This document shows positions 35,346 through 45,132 of a DNA stretch of 64,000 bases, piece after piece. The notes beneath the pieces were generated by a model. That model was not told where the DNA came from, did not search any database, and saw nothing but the letters and a program-made list of their open reading frames with translations. The stretch spans positions 1-64,000 of the forward strand of contig JASBUR010000012.1 in assembly GCA_030147805.1 (NCBI GenBank). The letters run 5' to 3'. Each line of letters opens with the position of its first letter. The stretch's first letter is position 1. The DNA comes from Sphingomonadaceae bacterium. Lineage in GTDB: Bacteria; Pseudomonadota; Alphaproteobacteria; Sphingomonadales; Sphingomonadaceae. A program made the position numbers and the translations under genes.

Positions 35346-36107
35346 TCAGAGCGCGATCACCGATAGTTGCCGTCCATAGTCGGGCTCGCCGGCATGCGTC
35401 GTGCGGCGATAGCTGAAATAGCGATCGGGCTGCGCATAGGTGTCTTCGCCGAGCGTCTCGATGCGCGCGATGCCGGTTTCCGCGAGACGGCGGGCGACGA
35501 AGCCCTCGAGATCGAACTGGTGATGGCCGGCGCGGCGCGCCGCGGTGAAGAAGACATCGTTCTCGGGGTCGGCCTCGACGAAGCGGCGGTGGAAGCCGTC
35601 GTCGACCTCGTAGGATCTGCGTGCGATGCACGGGCCGACCGCCGCGGCGATGCGGTCACGGCGGGCGCCGAGCGCCTCCATCGCGGCGACGGTGTTGCCG
35701 AGCACGCCGCCGAAGGCGCCCTTCCAGCCGGCATGCGCCGCGCCGATCACCCCCGCCTCGCCGTCGGCGAACAGCACCGGCGCGCAGTCGGCGGTGAGGA
35801 TGCCGAGTGCGAGGCCGCGGGTGCGCGTGACGAGCGCGTCGGCGGGCGGGCGCGCGTCGTCGGGCCACGGCGCGTCGACGGTGACGACGTCGGGGCTGTG
35901 GACCTGATGGACGGTGACGAGGCTCAGCGCGTCGCCGATCGCGGCGGTGGCGCGGCGCCGGTTCTCGACCACCGCGGCGCGATCGTCGTCCGAGCCCAGC
36001 CCGACATTGAGGCTGGCGTAGATGCCGCGCGAGGTGCCGCCGCTACGGCCGAGGAAGGCGTGCGGCACGCCCGACAGCGCCGCGGCGCGGACGATGTCGA
36101 GGGTCAT
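35346..36107 (-). CDS. pgeF: Peptidoglycan editing factor PgeF (YfiH/laccase domain)
   Basis: Encodes 253 residues. Signature segments: HAFLGRSGGTSRGIYASLNV, TVHQVHSPDVVTV with a metal/active-site His, ADALVTRTRGLALGILTADC with the active-site Cys, HAGWKGAFGGVLGNTV, and VGPCIARRSYEV. PgeF acts as a purine-nucleoside-type enzyme linked to removal of noncanonical L-Ser from peptidoglycan precursors. It is the last gene of a chain with lgt, a MidA-like gene and a GNAT gene, starting inside the ATGA overlap with the GNAT stop. Confidence 0.92.
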   Translation of the reverse strand: MTLDIVRAAALSGVPHAFLGRSGGTSRGIYASLNVGLGSDDDRAAVVENRRRATAAIGDALSLVTVHQVHSPDVVTVDAPWPDDARPPADALVTRTRGLALGILTADCAPVLFADGEAGVIGAAHAGWKGAFGGVLGNTVAAMEALGARRDRIAAAVGPCIARRSYEVDDGFHRRFVEADPENDVFFTAARRAGHHQFDLEGFVARRLAETGIARIETLGEDTYAQPDRYFSYRRTTHAGEPDYGRQLSVIAL

Positions 36108-36643
36108 GCGGCGATCGCCGGTTCGGTCAGCGACAGCTTCCAGATGCGGTCGTCGTCGGCCTGCTCGCCGACCATGAAGATGTTGCGGCCGATCTCGACG
36201 AAGCCGTAGCGCGCGTAGAAGCGCTGCGCGCGGGCATTCTCGCTGAATACCGACAGGTAGACGTCCTCGGCGCCGCGGCGGCGCAGCTCGTCGAGGCCCC
36301 ATTCCATCAGCCGCGCGGCGACGCCGGCGCCCTGATGGCTCTGGCGGACGTAGAGCTGCCGCAGTTCGAGGCCACGGCGGTCGCCGGTGTCGACCTCGGT
36401 ATGCAGGTCGCCGACCTTGCAATAGCCGACCAGTTGCCCGCCGGCGTCGGCGACCTGGAAGGCGAGGCCGGGATCGTTCAGCTCGTCGGGCATGCCGCCG
36501 GGGCCGAAGGTCGTCACCAGGAAATGGTCGAGGTCCTTTGCCGAATAGAGGTGGCCGAAGGTCTCGATGAAGGTGTCGCGGCCCAGCTGGCACAAGGCGT
36601 CGGTGTCGGCGGCGGTCGGGGTGCGGTAGACGATGTCGGTCAT
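36104..36643 (-). CDS. GNAT family N-acetyltransferase
   Basis: Encodes 179 residues. The GNAT acetyl-CoA-binding region is visible: GLELRQLYVRQSHQGAGVAA (the Q/RxxGxG/A loop), followed by RLMEWGLDELRRRGAEDVYL and FSENARAQRFYARYGFVEIG. The acceptor is unknown; small-molecule or protein N-acetylation is possible. It is embedded in the lgt - methyltransferase - pgeF chain with four-base overlaps (ATGA) at both ends, so it is firmly part of this operon. The start ATG lies in the overlap with the preceding gene's stop. Confidence 0.88.
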   Translation of the reverse strand: MTDIVYRTPTAADTDALCQLGRDTFIETFGHLYSAKDLDHFLVTTFGPGGMPDELNDPGLAFQVADAGGQLVGYCKVGDLHTEVDTGDRRGLELRQLYVRQSHQGAGVAARLMEWGLDELRRRGAEDVYLSVFSENARAQRFYARYGFVEIGRNIFMVGEQADDDRIWKLSLTEPAIAA

Positions 36644-37689
36644 GCAAAGCCTGCGGGTTGGGGCCAGTCGCCCCCGGTTAGCGCCAAGGCCTTGAACAGG
36701 GAACCCATCGCGTCGCCGCCGACGAGGCGCGCGGTGCCGGCGCGCAGCAGCGCTGCCTGGTCGGGCGTCGCGCGCGCGGCGAGCGCCGCGGTCCGCGCCT
36801 CGATGCCCAGCATCGCCAGCAGCGCCGCCTGCGTAACCGGCCCGAAGGCCGTGGCCGGCCGTGCGGCAACGCGCAGCGCGGTGAAGTCGACATGCGCGGT
36901 GAGATCGGCCTCGCCCGGATCGGCGAAGGGGTCGGCGAAGCCATGCGCCCTGACCGCCTGCAGCGTGTCGCCGGTCGCCGGCCCGGCATAGCCATAGTCG
37001 ACGATCAGCGCCGCGCCGCCCTGCGCCGCCAGCCGGGCGCCGATCTCGGCCGCGACGGCGCCGGCCGCCGGCGCCAGCTCGACGACGGTTCCGGGCGGCG
37101 CGGCGATCAGGCTCGGCGGCATCAGCGCGTCGACGGGCACCGGGCCGGCCGCGGCGAAGAAGCGCCCGTCGCCGAACGCCACCATCCGTTCGCGCCAACC
37201 GGCTTCGGTGCGGACGAACTGCCGGATCGGCAGCGCGTCGAAGAATTCGTTGGCGACCAGCAGCAGCGGCGCATCGTCGGGGATGTCGTCGATCCGGTCG
37301 TGCCAGACGGCCTGCGGCACCTGCGCCGCCTGCGCGCGGCGCAGGGTCGGGCTGGTCTCGACGAAATGTACGCTCGTGGCAGCGTGAAAGCCGGGGACGC
37401 GCGCGACCGCGCGCCACAGGTCGGCCATCAGCGTGCCGCGCCCGGGTCCGAGCTCGACCAGCCGAAGCTTCGCCGGCGATCCGGCGCGCAGCCACAGGTC
37501 GGCGCACCACAGGCCGATCAGCTCGCCGAACACCTGGCTGACCTCGGGCGCGGTGACGAAATCGCCGCCGCGGCCCAGCGGATCGCGCGAGCCGTAATAC
37601 TGCGCGAGGCAGTCGGCCATGTAGCGCGCAACCGGGATCGGCCCCGTCGCCGCGATCTCGCGCGCCAGGCGCTCGCCGAGCGGCGTCAC
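36640..37689 (-). CDS. SAM-dependent methyltransferase, MidA/NDUFAF7 family
   Basis: Encodes 349 residues from a GTG start in a GTGA overlap with the lgt stop. Family segments: GPIPVARYMADCLAQYYGSR, GDFVTAPEVSQVFGELIGLW, RLVELGPGRGTLMADLWRAV (the SAM-binding glycine motif) and LLLVANEFFDALPIRQFV. The C-terminal part contains ALIVDYGYAGPATGDTLQAV and VDFTALRVAA. Mitochondrial NDUFAF7 methylates an arginine of a complex I subunit; the bacterial target is not shown. The lgt-MidA-pgeF order is common in alphaproteobacteria. Confidence 0.9.
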   Translation of the reverse strand: MTPLGERLAREIAATGPIPVARYMADCLAQYYGSRDPLGRGGDFVTAPEVSQVFGELIGLWCADLWLRAGSPAKLRLVELGPGRGTLMADLWRAVARVPGFHAATSVHFVETSPTLRRAQAAQVPQAVWHDRIDDIPDDAPLLLVANEFFDALPIRQFVRTEAGWRERMVAFGDGRFFAAAGPVPVDALMPPSLIAAPPGTVVELAPAAGAVAAEIGARLAAQGGAALIVDYGYAGPATGDTLQAVRAHGFADPFADPGEADLTAHVDFTALRVAARPATAFGPVTQAALLAMLGIEARTAALAARATPDQAALLRAGTARLVGGDAMGSLFKALALTGGDWPQPAGFA

Positions 37690-38549
37690 TGCTGCGCGGC
37701 AGGCCCCGCGATCGGCTCGACCCGCTCGCGCCGGCCCTTGGCGGTGGCGATGAAATAGGCGCCGCCGACGATCAGCGGCAGGCTCAGCCACTGGCCCATG
37801 TGGAGCCCGGTCCGCGCCGCGAACTCGACCAGCTGCGCGTCCGATTCGCGGAAGAATTCGACGAAGAAGCGGAACGCGCCATAGCCGAGCGCGAAGCTGC
37901 CCATCAGCTTGCCCGGCTGGTAGCGCGCGTCGGTCTTCCAGAACATCCACCACAGGATCGCGAACAGCACCAGGCCCTCGAGGAAGGCCTCGTAGAGCTG
38001 GCTGGGGTGACGCGGGTAGGGGCCGCCGCTCGGGAAGATGACCCCCCAAGGGGCGGCGGTGACGCGGCCCCACAGCTCGCCGTTGATGAAGTTGGCGAGC
38101 CGGCCGAAGCCGAGGCCGAAGGGGATGGTGACGGCGACATAGTCGGCGAAGCGCAGGAAGTTCAGCTTGTTGGTGCGCGTGAAGCCCCACATCGCGACCA
38201 TCACGCCGATCAGCCCGCCGTGAAAGCTCATCCCGCCTTCCCACAGCTTGAGCGCATCGATCGGGTTCGCGAGATATTTGGCGGGCTCGTAGAAGATCAC
38301 ATAGCCGAAGCGGCCGCCGAGGATGATGCCGAGCGTGATCCAGGTGACGAAGCTGTCGATGTGCCGCGCCGCCGCCGGGGCGCCGGGCGCCTTGAGCATC
38401 CGCAGGATGTACCACCAGGCGACGACGATGCCGCCGATATAGGCGAGGCTGTACCAGCGCAGCGCGAACGGCCCGATCTCGAAAAGGATCGGGTCGAGAC
38501 CCAGGTCGGTGAACTGGATCGATGCCTGCACGAAATCGATAGGGTTCAC
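37686..38549 (-). CDS. lgt: Prolipoprotein diacylglyceryl transferase
   Basis: Encodes 287 residues from the chosen GTG (38549), which follows GGGGGAAAAG; an ATG 12 codons earlier is possible. Lgt transfers diacylglycerol from phosphatidylglycerol to the lipobox Cys of prelipoproteins in the inner membrane. Seven hydrophobic segments and the hallmark GRLANFINGELWGR with nearby SFHGGLIG are present, and the N-terminal FALRWYSLAYIGGIVVAWW is typical. Lipoproteins in this window (LemA, DUF4136, a 73-residue lipoprotein, and possibly family copy 2) would be its substrates. First gene of the lgt operon. Confidence 0.95.
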   Translation of the reverse strand: MNPIDFVQASIQFTDLGLDPILFEIGPFALRWYSLAYIGGIVVAWWYILRMLKAPGAPAAARHIDSFVTWITLGIILGGRFGYVIFYEPAKYLANPIDALKLWEGGMSFHGGLIGVMVAMWGFTRTNKLNFLRFADYVAVTIPFGLGFGRLANFINGELWGRVTAAPWGVIFPSGGPYPRHPSQLYEAFLEGLVLFAILWWMFWKTDARYQPGKLMGSFALGYGAFRFFVEFFRESDAQLVEFAARTGLHMGQWLSLPLIVGGAYFIATAKGRRERVEPIAGPAAQQ

Positions 38550-38624
38550 CTTTTCCCCCTTTGCCGCCTTGGTGGGGCGCACCATAGTTGGGTCAAATCA
38601 CAAAGCTAGTGGGGAGACGAGGCG

Positions 38625-39809
38625 ATGGCTGAATCGCTCGACGCGTTCCGGTCCGAGGTCCGCGCCTATCTCGAAGCCAATTGCCCGCCCGAGATGCGCC
38701 AGCCCTTCCAGTCGGAGGACGATGCGCCCTGGGGCGGCCGCAACTTCAAATGGAGCGCGCCGCAGAAGGCCTGGCTCGACGCGATGGCGGCGAAGGGCTG
38801 GACGGTGCCGACCTGGCCGACGGAATATGGCGGCGGTGGCCTGTCGAAGGACGAGGCCAAGGTGCTTGCCGAGGAGATGCGGCGGATCAAGGCGCGGCCG
38901 CCGCTGCAGTCGTTCGGCATCTGGATGCTCGGGCCGGCGCTGCTCAAATATGGCAGCCACGAGCAGAAGCTCGAATATCTGCCGCCGATCGCGCGCGGCG
39001 AGATCCGCTGGTGCCAGGGCTATTCGGAGCCGGGCGCCGGCTCGGACCTCGCCAGCCTCAAGACGCGCGCCGACGATCACGGCGATCACTGGGTGATCAA
39101 CGGGTCGAAGGTGTGGACCAGCTACGCCGACCAGGCCGACTGGATCTTCTGCCTGGTGCGCACCGACTTCAGCGCAACCAAGCACAACGGCATCAGCTTC
39201 GTGCTGTTCGACATGGCGAGCCCCGGCGTCTCGACCAAGCCGATCAAGCTGATTTCGGGCTATTCGCCCTTCTGCGAGACCTTCTTCGACAATGTGAAGG
39301 TGCCGAAGTCGCAGCTGGTCGGCGAGCTCAACCGCGGCTGGGACATCGCCAAATATCTGCTGACGCACGAACGCGAGATGATCGGCGCGATGGACACCGG
39401 CGGCAGCGGCCCCGGGCTCGGCCAGCTCGCCGGCAAGCTGATCGGCGCCGACGCCGACGGCCGCATGAACGACCCGATCCTGCGCGGCGACATCGTCCGC
39501 GCCGACATGGACGGGCTCGCCTTCATGCTGACGATGGAGCGCGTTAAGGACGAGGCCAAGGCCGGGCAGGGGGTCGGCGCTCTGTCGTCGATGCTCAAAT
39601 ATTACGGGACCGAGCTCAACAAGCGCCGGCAGGAGCTGTTCATGTCGGTGCGCGGCAGCGACGGGCTGATGTGGGAGGGCGAGGAGAGCCGGAACGGCGC
39701 GCAGCCGCGCAACTGGCTCCGCAGCCGCGCCAACTCGATCGAGGGCGGCACCAGCGAGGTGCAGCTCAACATCATCGCCAAGCGCGTGCTCGAGCTGCCG
39801 GGCGCCTGA
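38625..39809 (+). CDS. Acyl-CoA dehydrogenase family protein (large partner)
   Basis: Encodes 394 residues. Segments for FAD and substrate binding: GRNFKWSAPQKAWLDAMAAK, WCQGYSEPGAGSDLASLKTR, VTSYADQADWIF-type strand (SYADQADWIFCLVR) and the C-terminal SRANSIEGGTSEVQLNIIAK, where the Glu of IEGGT is at the usual catalytic base position. ATG is preceded by GGGGAGACGAGGCG. It is the FadE-type first member of a pair: a second dehydrogenase of similar size follows 136 bases downstream, and an acyl-CoA ligase beyond that, suggesting a pathway for degradation of a branched, cyclic or steroid side-chain acid. Confidence 0.9.
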   Translation: MAESLDAFRSEVRAYLEANCPPEMRQPFQSEDDAPWGGRNFKWSAPQKAWLDAMAAKGWTVPTWPTEYGGGGLSKDEAKVLAEEMRRIKARPPLQSFGIWMLGPALLKYGSHEQKLEYLPPIARGEIRWCQGYSEPGAGSDLASLKTRADDHGDHWVINGSKVWTSYADQADWIFCLVRTDFSATKHNGISFVLFDMASPGVSTKPIKLISGYSPFCETFFDNVKVPKSQLVGELNRGWDIAKYLLTHEREMIGAMDTGGSGPGLGQLAGKLIGADADGRMNDPILRGDIVRADMDGLAFMLTMERVKDEAKAGQGVGALSSMLKYYGTELNKRRQELFMSVRGSDGLMWEGEESRNGAQPRNWLRSRANSIEGGTSEVQLNIIAKRVLELPGA

Positions 39810-39825
39810 CGCAATCAACAAAGGT

Positions 39826-39922
39826 CGTCATCCCCGCGAAGGCGGGGACCCAGTGTCGCGAAATGCCCCGGCGGAGCCGGCAAGTTCTTTGAGGGCTGGA
39901 TCCCCGCCTTCGCGGGATGACG
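39826..39922. repeat. BIME-like inverted pair of REP units
   Basis: CGTCATCCCCGCGAAGGCGG at the left and its inverted mate (CCGCCTTCGCGGGATGACG) at the right enclose a 50-base centre with its own GCCCCGGCGGAGCCGGC motif. The pair sits between the two acyl-CoA dehydrogenase genes, directly before the ribosome binding site of the second. It could form a long hairpin in the mRNA. Confidence 0.75.
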
Positions 39923-39945
39923 AAAGGAATGAAGGAGCTTTGCGG

Positions 39946-41082
39946 GTGGCATTGGTACTGACCGACGAACAGGCGATGATCCGCGACAGCGCCGACGGCT
40001 TCTTCGCCGAGAAGGCGCCGGTGTCCGAACTGCGGCGGCTGCGCGATGCGCGCGACGAGGTCGGCTTCAGCCGCGAATTGTGGAAGGCGATGGCCGAGAT
40101 GGGCTTCGCCGGCATTCTGGTGCCCGAGGACCAGGGCGGTGTCGGACTCGGCTATGTCGCCGCGGGGCTGGTGCAGGAGGCGATCGGCCGCAATCTCACG
40201 CTGTCGCCGATGCTGTCGACCGCCGTGCTCGGCGCGACCGCGATCATCGCCGCGGGCACCGGCGAGCAGAAGGCGGCGCTGCTGCCGCGGATCGCCGCCG
40301 GCGACCTGCTGCTGGCACTCGCCGCCGAGGAGAAGTCGCGCCACACCCCCAACCAGGTCGAGACACGCGCCGAGCCGTCGGGCAACGGCTTCCGGCTGAC
40401 GGGGCGCAAGAGCTTCGTGCTTGACGGCCATGTCGCCGACAAGCTTATCGTCGTCGCGCGTACCGACGGTGAGGCCGACGACACTAAGGGCCTGACGCTG
40501 TTTCTCGTCGACCGCGACGCCGCGGGCGTCACCGTCGACCGCACCGTGATGGTCGACAGCCGCAACGCCGCGCGCGTCACCTTGGATGGCGTCCAGGTCG
40601 ACGGCGCCGACGTGCTCGGCGAGGTCGGCGGCGGCTGGCCGGTGCTCGAACGCGTGCTCGACGCCGGCCGCGCCTGCCTCGCCGCCGAGATGCTCGGCCT
40701 GTCGGGCGAGAGCTTCCGCCAGACCGTCGACTATCTCAAGCAGCGCGAGCAGTTCGGCGTGAAGATCGGCAGCTTCCAGGCGCTCCAGCACCGTGCCGCG
40801 CATCTGTTCTGCGAGATCGAACTGGTGCGCTCGGCGACCTTGCGCGCGCTGCAGGCGCTCGACGAGGGCGGCAACGCGGCGCTGTTCGTCAGCCTCGCGA
40901 AGGGCAAGGCCAGCGAGGTGGCCAAGCTCGCCACCAACGAGGCGGTGCAGATGCACGGCGGCATCGGCATGACCGACGAGTTCGACATCGGCTTCTTCAT
41001 GAAACGCGCCCGCGCGGCGATGGAGACGTTCGGCGACGGCGCCTTCCACAGCGACCGCATGGCGCGGCTGATGGGGTACTGA
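39946..41082 (+). CDS. Acyl-CoA dehydrogenase family protein (second partner, atypical C-terminus)
   Basis: Encodes 378 residues from a GTG start preceded by GAAGGAG. ACAD fold segments are present: DEQAMIRDSADGFFAEKAPV, LVPEDQGGVGLGYVAAGLV, KQREQFGVKIGSFQALQH and VQMHGGIGMTDEFDIGFFMK. The usual catalytic Glu motif (Y/I-E-G-G/T) near the C-terminus is not seen; the region reads AAMETFGDGAFHSDRM. This is typical of the non-catalytic-type partner in two-gene heteromeric dehydrogenases such as the steroid-degradation FadE pairs. Placement downstream of the first dehydrogenase fits an alpha2beta2 enzyme. Inference, not proof. Confidence 0.85.
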   Translation: MALVLTDEQAMIRDSADGFFAEKAPVSELRRLRDARDEVGFSRELWKAMAEMGFAGILVPEDQGGVGLGYVAAGLVQEAIGRNLTLSPMLSTAVLGATAIIAAGTGEQKAALLPRIAAGDLLLALAAEEKSRHTPNQVETRAEPSGNGFRLTGRKSFVLDGHVADKLIVVARTDGEADDTKGLTLFLVDRDAAGVTVDRTVMVDSRNAARVTLDGVQVDGADVLGEVGGGWPVLERVLDAGRACLAAEMLGLSGESFRQTVDYLKQREQFGVKIGSFQALQHRAAHLFCEIELVRSATLRALQALDEGGNAALFVSLAKGKASEVAKLATNEAVQMHGGIGMTDEFDIGFFMKRARAAMETFGDGAFHSDRMARLMGY

Positions 41083-41100
41083 GGGAAAGCACTTCTGCAT

Positions 41101-41174
41101 CGTCATCCCCGCGAAGGCGGCGATCCCTTTGCCAGAGGCTTGGCATAGGGATCGCCGCCTTCGCGGGGATGACG
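41101..41174. repeat. REP pair forming a 27-base perfect inverted repeat
   Basis: Arms 41101-41127 and 41148-41174 are perfectly complementary (27 of 27), beginning CGTCATCCCCGCGAAGGCGG, separated by a 20-base loop TTTGCCAGAGGCTTGGCATA. It lies between the second dehydrogenase and the acyl-CoA ligase. Such long perfect arms are the least diverged copy of the family here and look recently inserted. Confidence 0.85.
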
Positions 41175-41216
41175 ATAGAGTGTAGCGTGGCGGAAAACGT
41201 GGGGAGGAAAACGGGC

Positions 41217-42944
<1,728 letters not shown>

Positions 42945-43027
42945 CTCGCGCGATACCGCGAAAAGTCGCGGGTTCGCCCAACCGCGGCGCGGGCGTATAC
43001 TCGGCGCGCAAGCGAAGGATGCCGCCG

Positions 43028-43570
43028 ATGTTCACGACGATGCTCGAAGGAACCGCCGAGGACTGGGCGCACATCGCCGCCGAACATGGCAAGCACCAGA
43101 AATCGGCCGCGCCGCGGCAGATCATGGAGAGCCTCGCGCGGCTGAAGGACATCGAGGTCGGTTTCGCCGCCGACCAGCTGACGCACAGCCTGATGGCGGC
43201 GACGCTCGCGCGCCGCGCGGGCGCCAATGACGAGGAGATCGTCGCGGCGCTCTGCCACGACCTCGGCAAGCTGTTCAGCATTCCCAACCACGGCCCGATC
43301 GCGGCCGAGATGCTCAAACCCTATGTCTCGGAAGACCTGTACCAGACGATCTACTGGCACCAGGATTTCCAGGGCCGCTATTATTACGAGCACCTCGGCA
43401 AGCCGGGGAACCTGCGCGACCGCTTCAGGGAGGAGCCGTGGTTCGCCACCGCCGAACGGCTGGTCGACGAATGGGACGCGCCGGCGTTCGATCCGAGCTT
43501 CGACGTCGATCCGCTCGAAAGCTTCGAGCCCGAGGTGACGCGGGTGTTCTCCAGCCCGAAGCGGATGTAG
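43028..43570 (+). CDS. HD-domain protein, MIOX/PhnZ-like oxygenase type
   Basis: Encodes 180 residues. The metal-binding pattern H...HD...H is present: LTHSLMAATLARRAG, ALCHDLGKLFSIPNHGPIAA and YWHQDFQGRYYYEHLGK. This pattern (HD followed by a WHQxxQG-x-YYY-HLG motif) is found in diiron oxygenases such as PhnZ and myo-inositol oxygenase, rather than in HD phosphohydrolases. The substrate is unknown. AAGGA ends nine bases before the ATG at 43028, and MFTTMLEGT is the common family start; an ATG three codons upstream is possible. It follows the ligase gene on the same strand, with a REP-type repeat downstream. Confidence 0.75.
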   Translation: MFTTMLEGTAEDWAHIAAEHGKHQKSAAPRQIMESLARLKDIEVGFAADQLTHSLMAATLARRAGANDEEIVAALCHDLGKLFSIPNHGPIAAEMLKPYVSEDLYQTIYWHQDFQGRYYYEHLGKPGNLRDRFREEPWFATAERLVDEWDAPAFDPSFDVDPLESFEPEVTRVFSSPKRM

Positions 43571-43601
43571 CGCTCACACCTTCGTCTATTCAAACTCGTA
43601 A

Positions 43602-43677
43602 CGTCATCCCCGCGCAGGCGGGAATCCATCTTCCCTGACGCCCGAGGGTATGGATCCGCGCCTGCGCGGGGATAACG
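43602..43677. repeat. REP-type inverted pair
   Basis: CGTCATCCCCGCGCAGGCGG at the left mirrors CCGCGCCTGCGCGGGGATAACG at the right, with AATCCAT/ATGGAT inner arms and a 19-base loop. One arm has diverged (GATAACG for GATGACG). It lies between the HD-domain gene and the convergent amidohydrolase gene, so it may act as a bidirectional transcript end. Confidence 0.8.
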
Positions 43678-43704
43678 ATGTGTTTGTGGGTCGGAGCGAC
43701 CGGC

Positions 43705-45042
43705 CTATTGCGCCAGCACCTGCTGGCCCGTCAGCTTGTGCACCGTGCCGCGGCGCATGACGAAGTCGACCTGCTGCAGCCGCGTCACGTCGGCGACCGG
43801 GTCGCCGGCGACCGCGATGATGTCGGCGTCCTTGCCGGGCTCGATCGTGCCGATCTGCGCCGAGCGGCCGAGCAGGTCGGCAGCGTTGACCGTCGCCGAC
43901 TTCACCGCTTCGGCGGGCGCCATGCCGGCATCGACCATCAGCTTGAACTCGCGCGCGTTGATGCCGTGCGGGCCGACGCCGCTGTCGGTGCCGAAGGCGA
44001 CGCGCACCCCCGCCTTGATGGCGCGGCTGATGTTGGCGTTGGCGACCTTCTCGACCTCGAGCGCCTTGTTGGCCGACGCTGCCGGGCGTTCGCCACGCTT
44101 GGCCTGTTCGACCACCGACTGGAAGGCGAGCATCGTCGGCACGAAATAGGCCTTGCCCGACTTGAACAGCTGGATCGCCTCCTCGTCGATGTACGAGCCA
44201 TGCTCGATCGAATCGACGCCGGCCTTGAGCGCCGCCTTGACGCCGTCGGCGCCGTGCGCGTGCGCGGTCGACTTGCGGCCGAACAGCCGTGCGGTGTCGA
44301 CGATCGCCTTCATCTCGTCGTCGAACATCTGCCGGCCGAGGCCGCCCGCGACGTTCGAGCCGACGCCGCCGCTGGCGGCGAACTTGATCACCTCGGCGCC
44401 GTTCGACACCTGGCGGCGCACGGCGCGGCGGCAGTCGTCGGCACCGTCGCAGACATTGTCGCGCTCGGCCATATAGGCCTTGGTCAGCGTGCGGTTGTAG
44501 CCGTTGACGTCGCCGTGGCCGCCCGAGACCGACACCATCCGCGCCGCCGGCACGATCGTCGGCCCGGGGAGATCGCCGCTGTTGATGGTATCGCGAAGCG
44601 CGGTGATCGCCGGGCCGTCGCTGCCGAGGTCGCGGACGGTGGTGAAGCCGGCGAGCAGCGTCCGGCGCGCGTTGCGCATGCCTTCGAAGGCGTCGTCTTC
44701 AGCATCCTGCGACGAGGCGGCGAGCCGCTGTTCGAGCGGCCGGCCGGTCGAGAACAGGTGAACGTGCATGTCGATGAGGCCGGGCAGCACATATTTGTCG
44801 CGCAGGTCGATGACGGTCGATCCCGCCTCGCCGCCGACGAAGCCGTCGCGCACCTCGGCGATCTTGCCGCCGCGCACCACGATCGTCGAATGGCCGCGCG
44901 GCTTCTGGCCCGGCTTGTCGAGCAGCGCGCCCGCCTGGATGTAGGTCGTCGCTGGCGCGGCAGGCGCTGCGCCCGGCGCCTGCGCCCAGGCCACGCCCGC
45001 CACCAGCGCCGCGACCGCGGCTCCCATCATCATCCGTTTCAT
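43705..45042 (-). CDS. Secreted amidohydrolase (imidazolonepropionase-like)
   Basis: Encodes 445 residues with signal peptide MKRMMMGAAVAALVAGVAWAQ. Amidohydrolase motifs: VLPGLIDMHVHLFSTGRPLE (metal HxH), AHAHGADGVKAALKAGVDSI with EHGS, and the catalytic Asp in VRVAFGTDSGVGPHGIN. The family contains secreted peptidase-like prolidases and cyclic amide hydrolases, so substrate is uncertain. GGGAGA precedes the ATG. A 13-base G tract lies about 76-88 bases upstream of the start on the plus strand. Confidence 0.9.
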   Translation of the reverse strand: MKRMMMGAAVAALVAGVAWAQAPGAAPAAPATTYIQAGALLDKPGQKPRGHSTIVVRGGKIAEVRDGFVGGEAGSTVIDLRDKYVLPGLIDMHVHLFSTGRPLEQRLAASSQDAEDDAFEGMRNARRTLLAGFTTVRDLGSDGPAITALRDTINSGDLPGPTIVPAARMVSVSGGHGDVNGYNRTLTKAYMAERDNVCDGADDCRRAVRRQVSNGAEVIKFAASGGVGSNVAGGLGRQMFDDEMKAIVDTARLFGRKSTAHAHGADGVKAALKAGVDSIEHGSYIDEEAIQLFKSGKAYFVPTMLAFQSVVEQAKRGERPAASANKALEVEKVANANISRAIKAGVRVAFGTDSGVGPHGINAREFKLMVDAGMAPAEAVKSATVNAADLLGRSAQIGTIEPGKDADIIAVAGDPVADVTRLQQVDFVMRRGTVHKLTGQQVLAQ

Positions 45043-45117
45043 GCCCGTCTCCCTGATTATCGTTGGGCCGGACCTTAGCGGGCGGCATTCGCGCGTCCAG
45101 CCACTTCATGACAAAGC

Positions 45118-45130
45118 GGGGGGGGGGGGG
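45118..45130. repeat. Homopolymer G13 tract
   Basis: Thirteen consecutive G on the plus strand between the DUF1244 gene stop and the amidohydrolase start. Tracts this long are prone to slippage in replication and in sequencing, so the exact length may vary between cells or be an assembly uncertainty. Confidence 0.9.
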
Positions 45131-45132
45131 TG

